Source of the DNA: an uncultured Planctomycetaceae bacterium
GTDB lineage: Bacteria > Planctomycetota > Planctomycetia > Planctomycetales > Planctomycetaceae
Reading direction: 5' to 3'
NCBI GenBank assembly: GCA_937916515.1
Contig: CALFSX010000212.1
Span: 44,569-108,568, forward strand
DNA: 64,000 bases
Below, in pieces: positions 57,059 through 64,000 of this stretch (position 1 is its first letter; every line of letters starts with the position of its first letter). A program made the translations under genes and the position numbers. A model generated the notes under the pieces. The model did not search any database, was not told the DNA's origin, and saw nothing but the letters and a program-made list of their open reading frames with translations.

Positions 57059-57595
57059 GATCAGAAGTTCCAGCGAAACCGAAGTTTCTACGCCAGTCAA
57101 TGTTCGTTTAGCGGATCTCACCGCGACCGTTAGCGAGGCTGGTCTTTGGCTGAAGCCAAAAGCCGGGATTCGCTTGCCGCTAAAACACGGTTCTTAGTAC
57201 GAACTTTCTCCTATGCTTGGCGCATACACTCGCAATAGGCGAAATCCCGCACTCAGCTTTAGAATCGAGCCAACCAGGGCGTCTGCTTCATTATTTGTGG
57301 TCGGGTTTTCCCGATTCCGGACAAACACTGTTGAGAATGCAGCCCAATTGGCGACTTTCGGCCCGAAGAATGAAATTCTGACGGTACTGCCGGAATTTCT
57401 TAGCACGTTTTTGGGCGATCAGGATTTCGTGGATTGAACTGCGAGAGCGTCTATTGCCGACTGCAGATCAGCGGCAGTCGCGAGTTGCTTTAGAAGTGTC
57501 GCACCGTGCGTGCATCTTTTTCGGAGCAACTCGGCGGTTCGAACGTCTCGCGTTTTTTTGCATTCCACGCCATCGGATCAAGGGCGAAGCCCTTG
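57059..57595. other. Intergenic region upstream of the giant kinase, ending in repeat A
   Basis: About 540 bases. Repeat A copy 2 occupies its right end (57501-57600) and is described separately. Short frames on both strands between 57194 and 57437 (70-74 residues) overlap each other; neither carries a motif, and I accept neither. No other feature was recognised. Confidence 0.5.
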
Positions 57596-57600
57596 TTAAG
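57501..57600 (+). repeat. Dispersed repeat A, copy 2
   Basis: Contains GCACCGTGCGTGCATCTTTT, CGGCGGTTCGAACG, ATTCCACGCCATCGGATC and the hairpin CAAGGGC-GAA-GCCCTTG (57579-57595). Its end abuts the TAA stop (57596-57598) of the DUF1501 gene. Blocks and order match copy 1 closely. Confidence 0.7.
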
Positions 57601-58987
57601 CAATGATGTCATGCACAACGTTGCCGTAGACATCCGTCAGGCGGAAGTCACGTCCCGCATAGCGGTAGGTCAGGTCGGTATGATTGATGCCCAACTGATG
57701 TAGTATGGTGGCATGCAGATCGTGAACGTGAACACGATTTTCGACAGCGTAGTAACCGTAATCATCTGTGTTGCCATACGCCATGCCTCCCTTGATGCCT
57801 CCACCAGCAAGCACTGTTGTGAATCCCTGAGGATTATGGTCGCGACCGTTGTTGCCTTGAGCGATGGGAGTTCTGCCGAATTCGCCGCCCCAAACCACAA
57901 GTGTGTCATCCAGCAATCCGCGGGACTTAAGGTCTGCCAGCAAGGCCGCAACAGGCTGGTCTGTCGCCTGCGAATTTTTTTCATGACCGCTTTTCAGGTT
58001 GCCATGTTGATCCCAGACATTGCCGGTTGATACTTCCACGTAGCGAACGCCTGCTTCGACCAGACGGCGAGCCAATAAGCACTGGCGACCGAAGTTGTCT
58101 GTCGTCTTGTTGCCGATGCCATATTGTTTCTGCATATGGTCTGATTCCAGAGCAATATTCAAAACTTCTGGTGCAGTCATCTGCATGCGAAATGCCAGCT
58201 CAAATGATTCAATTGTACCCTGAATGTGAGTGTCGTGTCTGGCCTTCGCAAGATGGTCACGATTCATCTGTTGCAGTAGCGTTAGTTGAGCTTGCTGTTC
58301 TTCCGGGGACAGTCTGTCATTTTGCAAATGAGCGATTCTGGCGTCGCCAAGTTTTCCTGAATTTCCAATAACAGTGGCCTGGTGTGCTGCTGGCAGAAAA
58401 GCGGAGCCATAATTGCGTGGCCCCCCATGGCCGCTGGACGGGCTGATGGAAACGAAAGCTGGCAGGTCAGGGTTTTCACTTCCGCGTCCGAACGACACCC
58501 ATGCTCCCACAGACGGGCGAGCAAGGTTGTCGCTGCCGGTATGCATCATGCTTACAGCCTGTCCGTGCGACTGGCCACGACTGTGCATTGAGCGAATGAC
58601 GCACATGTCGTCAATATGTTTTGCCATGTTCGGCAATAGCTCTGAAACCCAGTTTCCGCTTTCACCATAACGCCGAAAACGCCACGGAGACTTCAGTAGC
58701 CTGGGTGCGGCATCGATATTGCTTGCAGCCTGAAACGGAAGTTCGCGTCCATCATGTTTTTGAAGTAGCGGTTTATAGTCAAACGTATCAACCTGGCTTG
58801 GTCCGCCATGCATGAACAGCACAATGACGCGTTGAGCCACGGGGCTATGGTGGGGGCGTGTTGTTTCCTGCGTTGTTTCCGCACCTTGTGTCAGGCTCGA
58901 CGGCAGCCCACCAAGCGAAAGACCAGCCAATGCGGCTGTTGACCTTCGCAGAAGTCTTCGTCGAGTCGTTCGTTCATTTGAGTTCAT
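57596..58987 (-). CDS. DUF1501 exported protein (Tat signal)
   Basis: A 463-residue protein of the planctomycete DUF1501 family (alkaline-phosphatase/sulfatase-like superfamily). The N terminus has a twin-arginine type signal ([21 protein letters not shown]). Core motifs are [39 protein letters not shown], and [23 protein letters not shown] with GRDHNPQGF. It usually sits next to a PSD1-type (DUF1549/DUF1553) gene, as here: the latter is 66 nt upstream on the same strand. The stop codon borders repeat A. Function is not established for the family; roles in degrading or sensing polysaccharides have been suggested but not shown here. Confidence 0.93.
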   Translation of the reverse strand: MNSNERTTRRRLLRRSTAALAGLSLGGLPSSLTQGAETTQETTRPHHSPVAQRVIVLFMHGGPSQVDTFDYKPLLQKHDGRELPFQAASNIDAAPRLLKSPWRFRRYGESGNWVSELLPNMAKHIDDMCVIRSMHSRGQSHGQAVSMMHTGSDNLARPSVGAWVSFGRGSENPDLPAFVSISPSSGHGGPRNYGSAFLPAAHQATVIGNSGKLGDARIAHLQNDRLSPEEQQAQLTLLQQMNRDHLAKARHDTHIQGTIESFELAFRMQMTAPEVLNIALESDHMQKQYGIGNKTTDNFGRQCLLARRLVEAGVRYVEVSTGNVWDQHGNLKSGHEKNSQATDQPVAALLADLKSRGLLDDTLVVWGGEFGRTPIAQGNNGRDHNPQGFTTVLAGGGIKGGMAYGNTDDYGYYAVENRVHVHDLHATILHQLGINHTDLTYRYAGRDFRLTDVYGNVVHDIIA

Positions 58988-59053
58988 TGTTAGTCGCTCA
59001 TTCTGAAACAGCGGCAGGCTTGCGGTTGGCAGTCGATAAGTCGTGAGGCGGCG

Positions 59054-62035
59054 TCAATCCAGCATGCGAAATTCGGTGGAAGCGAACATGACATGAATAA
59101 GTCGGCTAAGTCGTGTTACAACAGGTTCGTCTGACGGGTCATCATTGGAAAAGTCGCCCAAAAATTCTATCGCTCGCTCTACTTCTTTATCGGTGGCCGA
59201 ACGGAACAGCACTTTTTGATACGCCGCCTGAATCAGTTGGATGTTGCTTTCTGCAATGGTGCTTGCTGCCTGTGACTTGCACAGATCCTCAGCGACGGCC
59301 TGTGCGTTGGACATTACGAAAGGACTGTTCATGACAAACAGGGCCTGAGCTGGAACGTTTGTTTCCGCACGCTTGCCGACAACCATGTCTGGGTCTGCAA
59401 AATCGAACACCGTCAATATGGGGGGCAGTTCGCTGCGGATAATCGGTAGGTAGAGACTGCGGTGGTAGCTTTCCGTCGCAACATAGTCGCTTGCTGTCGC
59501 GTCATTGGTCTTAACCAGTGTGCCAAGTCCTTCAACCGGTGAACCAGCTGGTGCAAGTGTTAATGAACCAGAGATGGCAAGGATCGCGTCGCGCAGCGAT
59601 TCAGCTGGCAATCGCCGTCGATTAGCTTTCCACAGAAGTCGATTCTCTGGGTCAATTCCGAATGCTTCATCGTTATGCATGCAGCTTCTTTGATACGTTT
59701 CGCTAAGTACGATCTCACGGATCAAAGTTTTGATGGACCATCCCATACCTTCAGCGCCAAACTTTGTTTGAGTGCCAGCGGGCGTCATAAATCGGATGGC
59801 AAGATAATCGAGCAGTTCCGGGTGTGATGGTTCATCGCCGAGTTTACCAAAGTTATCAACACTGCGGACGATGCCCTGCCCCAGCAACTTTGACCACACA
59901 CGATTGACGATGACTCGCGCTGTGAGTGGGTTTGACGAACTGGCAATCCAGTTTGCTAACTCTTGCCGACCGCTTTCCGTTGAGGGCAAGGTTGGCACTT
60001 CTTCAGACGTTGCAACCTGCAGAAAACCTCGAGCGACCTGTTGACCACGGTTGTCATGTTCGCCTCGAATGCAAATTTCGCAGTCTTCGATCTCCGGCAG
60101 GTCCGTTACTGCGATTGCGTATGGCAAGGCGGGAGGTTCGTTCTTTTTGTGTTGTTTGATTTCCTTTTCCAACGTCGCAATCAGCTTTTCGCACGCGGCC
60201 AGCTTATTCGTTTTGTCGCCTTCCGGGTGTTTTGCGTTTTCTTCGTTAACCGTGTCTTTTGTTTTTGCGTAATCGTCATCGCTGTTCAACGCTCGAAATC
60301 GAATGGCGTCGACAATCACATATCCTGTTGTGCCTGTGTTGGAAATTGTGACCTGTGCCACAACATCTTTTTTGAACTCAAACCGGCCAACAGCTCTGAA
60401 CATGCCGTCGATTTCAGGGATCGTCGACTGGTCCAATGTGACGGCTGATTCCCCATTTGCGTGAGTGACGCGAATCGGCACGTTGTTGGCTCGAGTTGGG
60501 CCACCCACATATGACACCTGAAGTTCGTAGGTTGACGTTTTCGACGGCTGCCATGGAAACGTGACCGACATCGTGCCTTTGTTTGATTGATTGTCGTGAA
60601 TGTAGTTCGTTCCGACAAACGTTGGGCTGGACGTGGACGCCCGCCATTCCCCAACCAGGGTCGCCTCCAGGTTGTCAACCATATTCGGCATGTCCGCGGG
60701 CGAAAGTTTCTTGAGTTCAACCAGGCGTTTCTTTGCTGTTGCCAGTTGGCTTTCAAGATCCTTTTTGTGAGCTTGCCAGCTGTTGACCGCGTCGATGTGT
60801 TCAGTTGACGTGGGAAGCGAAGTGCGTTTCCATGTTGATACGTACTTCTGGCTTTCTCCCTGCAGAGTTCTGGTGCTGCGAAAGATTCCGGCAAGTGCAT
60901 AATAGTCGCGCGTTGGAACAGGATCGAATTTATGATCGTGACAACGAGCGCATCCCAGTGTCATCCCTAGAAATGCTGCACCAAATGTGTTGATTTGTTC
61001 ATCAACAACATCCATGCGAAGCTTCTCTTTATCACGTTCGCTCAGCATTTTTGTTCCCAGCATGAGAAAACCAGTGGCAATGATATGTTCTGTCTTTTCT
61101 GAGTCTGATTCAAACGGCAACAGGTCTCCTGCGATTTGTTCTTTAATGAATTCATCGAAAGGCTTGTCGTTGTTGAAGGCGTTCACTACGTAGTCGCGAT
61201 ACTTCCATGCATCGTGAAATGTGGCGTTGAAATCGTTTCCGTTGGAGTCTGCATAACGAGCGACGTCCAGCCAGTGCCGCCCCCAGTGTTCGCCGAACTG
61301 TTTGGAATTCAATAGTTCATCGACGAGCGTTGCAATGTTTGTTTGGTTCGGGGCAGACGCTTCATTTTCATCGCCGCTGTTCTGTTGCGGCGGAAGGCCC
61401 GTTAAATCAAAGTGTAATCGCCTTGTTAACGTTGTGTTGTCTGCGGGCGGTGCAACTGGCAGTCCGGCGACTTCGTGCCGTGCTGAAATGAATGCATCGA
61501 CTGGCTGCTTAGGTGCCTGCTGCGATTGGGGGACTGCATGGTCGACAATCGGACGAAAGGCCCAGAATGATCGGCCTGCCTCTACGTCGATCGTGTTTGT
61601 GGTCGTTGGTGTAGGGCCATCGTCTCGTGGGTCGAATGCTCCACTGCGTACCCATTGTTCGAAGTTCTTGATGGTTTGTTCGGGCAACTTTTGAGCAGGC
61701 GGCATCTCCACGCCTTCATATCGAATTGCTTCGATCAGCGGACTGAAGTTCGGTTTGCCGGGTTGAATTGCAGGGCCGGAATCTCCCCCAGTCAGTAAAC
61801 CATTGGCGGTGTCAAGAAGCAGTCCGCCCTTTGGGGATTCGGATTTTGCTGAATGACATTCGTAGCAGTGCTCAATTAGAACGGGACGAATGTGAGCTTC
61901 AAAGAATTCCAACTGCCTTGATGCGTCTTCACTGAATGCAACATTGTCCATCAGCAATGTTGTTGCGATCAGAATTTGCTTAAGGCATTGAGTCGTTAAG
62001 ATCGATGTTGCGATTCGAATGACGTACCTTTGCAT
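59054..62035 (-). CDS. PSD1-type DUF1549/DUF1553 protein with cytochrome c-like Cys motifs
   Basis: A 993-residue exported protein. GGAAG upstream supports the start at 62035. After the signal sequence, HCYECH (C57, C60, H61) is a planctomycete-type cytochrome c motif (PSCyt1) followed by PKGGLLLDTANGLLTGGDSGP. DUF1549 begins with RRLHFDLTGLPP and contains HWLDVARYADSNGND and LGCARCHDHKFDP. A middle jelly-roll-like insertion is visible (TYELQVSYVGGPTRANNVPIRV). DUF1553 follows (LANWIASSSNPLTARVIVNRVW, RLLWKANRRRLPAESLRDAIL). It pairs with the DUF1501 gene. The family is expanded in planctomycetes and is probably exported and haem-binding. The substrate is unknown. Confidence 0.94.
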   Translation of the reverse strand: MQRYVIRIATSILTTQCLKQILIATTLLMDNVAFSEDASRQLEFFEAHIRPVLIEHCYECHSAKSESPKGGLLLDTANGLLTGGDSGPAIQPGKPNFSPLIEAIRYEGVEMPPAQKLPEQTIKNFEQWVRSGAFDPRDDGPTPTTTNTIDVEAGRSFWAFRPIVDHAVPQSQQAPKQPVDAFISARHEVAGLPVAPPADNTTLTRRLHFDLTGLPPQQNSGDENEASAPNQTNIATLVDELLNSKQFGEHWGRHWLDVARYADSNGNDFNATFHDAWKYRDYVVNAFNNDKPFDEFIKEQIAGDLLPFESDSEKTEHIIATGFLMLGTKMLSERDKEKLRMDVVDEQINTFGAAFLGMTLGCARCHDHKFDPVPTRDYYALAGIFRSTRTLQGESQKYVSTWKRTSLPTSTEHIDAVNSWQAHKKDLESQLATAKKRLVELKKLSPADMPNMVDNLEATLVGEWRASTSSPTFVGTNYIHDNQSNKGTMSVTFPWQPSKTSTYELQVSYVGGPTRANNVPIRVTHANGESAVTLDQSTIPEIDGMFRAVGRFEFKKDVVAQVTISNTGTTGYVIVDAIRFRALNSDDDYAKTKDTVNEENAKHPEGDKTNKLAACEKLIATLEKEIKQHKKNEPPALPYAIAVTDLPEIEDCEICIRGEHDNRGQQVARGFLQVATSEEVPTLPSTESGRQELANWIASSSNPLTARVIVNRVWSKLLGQGIVRSVDNFGKLGDEPSHPELLDYLAIRFMTPAGTQTKFGAEGMGWSIKTLIREIVLSETYQRSCMHNDEAFGIDPENRLLWKANRRRLPAESLRDAILAISGSLTLAPAGSPVEGLGTLVKTNDATASDYVATESYHRSLYLPIIRSELPPILTVFDFADPDMVVGKRAETNVPAQALFVMNSPFVMSNAQAVAEDLCKSQAASTIAESNIQLIQAAYQKVLFRSATDKEVERAIEFLGDFSNDDPSDEPVVTRLSRLIHVMFASTEFRMLD

Positions 62036-62285
62036 CTGATTTCTTCCGAGTCACGTGATGCACGTATGCAATGTGCCAGAACATGACGCCCAGCGAAGCA
62101 GTCGGCGATGTTCAGTGTCTTGTGGATGGCGCCGGCGCTGCTGTACTGATCGTGGAGTAAGTGGGCTTGCGTCTTATCCCGCGTTCTTAAATGTCGTTAT
62201 TTCTGAAGCGTAATAGAAATTATGCGACGAACACCAGACAAAGTTCGATTTGCTACAGCCGAAGCGTGAGCCGGTTGAATCTAAG

Positions 62286-63017
62286 CTAATTCAAGTCTTT
62301 GAATTGAATGTCTTTAAATTCCACCCACATTGGTTTGCCCGCATGAAGTTGCAACGCAAGTACGCCTTCTGTTAATGCTCGTTCAGGGCTGTCGGTGAAA
62401 TCCATGACCAGTCGTCCGTTCATGTAGTGCTTGACGTTGTGACCATTGGCGACAATGGTTACGTCATTCCAGTCATCCAGTTTGAAAAGCGATTTGTATT
62501 CTTCTTTTGAGATCAGAGGCTCATCAGAAACTGCCAGCGTGTTGCCTTCCCATGTGCCCTTTTGGCCAACCAGAATAATTCGACCTCGTTTGCCGCCTTC
62601 GTCGTAGATGAAACCGGACACATTTGGCATTTCGTTTTCGTTGCGGATTTCATGTTGATACCCACGAACGACCCAGTCGTTGCGCACGCCTTCTGTGATG
62701 TGCTTCGAACGATACTGAATGCCAGAGTTGTTCGTTGCGTTACATCGAAACGTCAGCTTCAGTTCGAAGTTCTTTGTTACTCCACCCTGCCAGATCAAAA
62801 AGGTGTTGCCAACCGCAGCAGCGTCGGGGGTGGTTTCGCCGTGGATGACTCCGTCTTTCACTGACCAAAGTCGACTGTCCCCAGACCATCCCGTCAAATC
62901 CTTGCCGTTAAACAGACTCTGCATACCGTCTGTTTCTGATTGCTTTTGCGAGACTTCCTGTGCACTGGCTGTAAACGCGAAAGAAAGAAGGATGGCCAAA
63001 GAAAATGCACGAGCCAT
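62286..63017 (-). CDS. DUF1080 exported protein, second copy in window
   Basis: A 243-residue exported protein (signal MARAFSLAILLSFAFTASAQ). AGGAG about 8 nt upstream supports the start. The DUF1080 core is LFNGKDLTGWSGD, NNSGIQYRSKHI, RGYQHEI and the C-terminal GVLALQLHAGKPMWVEFKDIQF. It is well diverged from the copy at 47285. It lies about 250 nt upstream of the PSD1 gene on the same strand, so it may share a function with the DUF1501/PSD1 pair in carbohydrate turnover. That link is inference. Confidence 0.9.
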   Translation of the reverse strand: MARAFSLAILLSFAFTASAQEVSQKQSETDGMQSLFNGKDLTGWSGDSRLWSVKDGVIHGETTPDAAAVGNTFLIWQGGVTKNFELKLTFRCNATNNSGIQYRSKHITEGVRNDWVVRGYQHEIRNENEMPNVSGFIYDEGGKRGRIILVGQKGTWEGNTLAVSDEPLISKEEYKSLFKLDDWNDVTIVANGHNVKHYMNGRLVMDFTDSPERALTEGVLALQLHAGKPMWVEFKDIQFKDLN

Positions 63018-63212
63018 GCGGTAACTCCTGGTGGATCTGGTTCGGTGGGGCTTATTATGTTTGGATTCGGAGCCAGCGTGCTGCCAGCAGAATCGACGTG
63101 GGGAATAAATCGTAGCGTCTTTCAGGTGTGATTACAGCTATCATCTGGTCGTTCGGCAAGAATATGGAATCCAGCGGCAAGTCTGTGTTCAAGGTGAAAA
63201 TAGCGCAGGAAA

Positions 63213-63245
63213 AAGCCTTTGGTCATAAGAAATGACCAAAGGCTT
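63213..63245 (-). terminator. Rho-independent terminator of the last gene
   Basis: A perfect 14-bp stem (AAGCCTTTGGTCAT / ATGACCAAAGGCTT) with a 5-nt loop. On the minus strand it is followed by TTTTT. It lies 34 nt downstream of the stop of the gene at 63279 and is the clearest terminator in the window. Confidence 0.88.
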
Positions 63246-63278
63246 CAGGATTTCCAACTGTTCACGACTCAGGCTGAA

Positions 63279-63860
63279 TTAGCTCGCGTTGTCTTTATCG
63301 TTGCTTAGCGCAATTGGAATTGCGATTGCTGCAGCAACAGCAAGGCCCAGACCGATCTTTTGTCCCTGAGACATGCAACGAATTTTGTTCATGAAGCGGT
63401 TTCCAGTTCCCTGACATTCAGAGCACTGGCCGCAGTTGCCGCACGAGTTACCTCGCACGGTACTTGTCGAATCGACGATAGCGATTGATTGCAGTGATTT
63501 CGGAGGTGCAGTGCCATTTTGCCATACGCGACAAGCGAAGCTTTCTTCGCCAACTGTGATAACACAGGTTCCACTACGGAGCCCGGACAGGCTGAAGTTG
63601 CCGTGCTCGTCAGTGACAGCTTTCTGGCTGATTTGATTCAGGTTGTTCTGTGAATGGACCTGCAGATGGGCGTTGCTGATTGCGGACCCGTCTGTCGAAA
63701 GCAGTTGCCCAGTCAGGCTTCCGATCGAATTCAGTTCTACGTTTCTGAGTTCTGTTTGCTCTGGTGCGGCTGAAGCACCAGTGTCTTGTGTGCCTGCCTG
63801 AGTGAGTGCTGGTGAAGCTACGATCGAAAGCGTTATCACCCATGTGAACAATTTTTGCAT
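63279..63860 (-). CDS. Exported carboxypeptidase-regulatory-like protein with CxxC cluster
   Basis: A 193-residue exported protein (signal MQKLFTWVITLSIVASPALT). An AAGGAAAGGA ribosome site lies upstream of the start at 63860. Residues about 45-125 form a carboxypeptidase regulatory-like/CNA-B beta sandwich (GSLTGQLLSTDGSAISNAHLQV, GNFSLSGLRSGTCVI). Then come closely spaced cysteines (CGNCGQCSECQG), reminiscent of a zinc or DnaJ-like knuckle. The C terminus is a hydrophobic helix (IGLGLAVAAAIAIPIAL) with a short charged end. It may be a surface protein anchored by this helix. The terminator at 63213 closes its transcript. Confidence 0.82.
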   Translation of the reverse strand: MQKLFTWVITLSIVASPALTQAGTQDTGASAAPEQTELRNVELNSIGSLTGQLLSTDGSAISNAHLQVHSQNNLNQISQKAVTDEHGNFSLSGLRSGTCVITVGEESFACRVWQNGTAPPKSLQSIAIVDSTSTVRGNSCGNCGQCSECQGTGNRFMNKIRCMSQGQKIGLGLAVAAAIAIPIALSNDKDNAS

Positions 63861-64000
63861 TGTTGGATTCCTTTCCTTAATTGCGGAGGTTCTAGTGGGT
63901 GAGTTCGACGCGTGCAGTAGTGTTAGTCTCTTTTAACAGTCGGAATCTGAACAGTAGTGACAGAGATCAGTCCGGATGAAACGGTTAGGGAATACGCAGA
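63861..64000. other. Upstream region at window end
   Basis: The first 140 bases upstream of the last gene. The ribosome site of that gene is at 63871-63880. No other feature is visible, and the window ends before any further gene. Confidence 0.4.

Noticed and set aside
57194..57437. Overlapping plus and minus frames of 70-74 residues upstream of repeat A
   Set aside because: The two frames overlap each other and neither has a motif or a clear ribosome site.

Overview
The window looks like a Planctomycetota chromosome, probably class Planctomycetia. It holds families that are expanded in that phylum: a DUF1501 protein beside a DUF1549/DUF1553 (PSD1-type) cytochrome-like protein, two DUF1080 proteins, a DUF1570 protein, three Hanks-type kinases (two with a membrane anchor after the kinase domain), a PQQ-like propeller, a secreted HEAT-repeat protein with Cys-rich repeats, and many secreted proteins of unknown role. 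By eye the base composition is moderate and even, and no phage, insertion sequence, integrase, CRISPR array, tRNA or rRNA was seen. Genus cannot be assigned from the sequence alone.

Layout. 0.4-3.5 kb: a secreted/transmembrane protein with two SLBB-like segments, overlapped by an actin-like ATPase. 3.5-6.6 kb: a DUF1570 protein and a membrane Ser/Thr kinase. 7.0-10.4 kb: a membrane thioredoxin/glutaredoxin-like protein coupled to a DUF2064 glycosyltransferase, then a response regulator and RlmI. 10.4-14.8 kb: a cysteine-less TlpA-like protein, a second kinase with a long Pro/Met/Gln tail, and accA followed by a 23-bp hairpin. 15.4-17.4 kb: a CvpA-like protein and D-aminoacyl-tRNA deacylase. 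17.5-20.7 kb: flavoprotein, radical SAM and metallophosphoesterase-like genes in series. 21-23 kb: thiO and tag. 23.5-31 kb: a giant TPR protein, an ExbB-like channel, a GT2 transferase and a GT-C membrane transferase. 31.4-36.4 kb: the Cys-rich HEAT protein, small ORFs, a histidine kinase and a PP2C phosphatase. 37-40.4 kb: a PEGA lipoprotein and an mlaE-mlaF-mlaD lipid transporter. 40.7-46.2 kb: a leucine-rich-repeat/coiled-coil protein, a DinB-fold protein, sthA and prlC. 46.8-53.7 kb: a small protein, a DUF1080 protein, ilvD, a PQQ-like propeller, a secretin-like protein and an SGNH hydrolase. 53.7-57.1 kb: a giant kinase with a C-terminal propeller-like region. 57.6-63.9 kb: DUF1501, PSD1 protein, DUF1080 and a carboxypeptidase-regulatory-like protein.

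Most genes are ordinary metabolism (accA, ilvD, thiO, sthA, dtd, tag, rlmI, prlC) mixed with envelope and signalling genes. Four gene pairs overlap by ATGA (2416, 7573, 19512 and 39577), which suggests translational coupling. Few starts have a clear Shine-Dalgarno sequence.

The least explained signals are: (i) the flavoprotein / radical SAM / degenerate phosphoesterase series; (ii) the SLBB-like membrane protein paired with an actin-like ATPase; (iii) two families of dispersed intergenic repeats (A, three copies; B, two copies), with repeat A abutting or entering the 3' ends of genes; (iv) several long perfect hairpins; and (v) a thioredoxin-fold protein that lacks its active-site cysteines.
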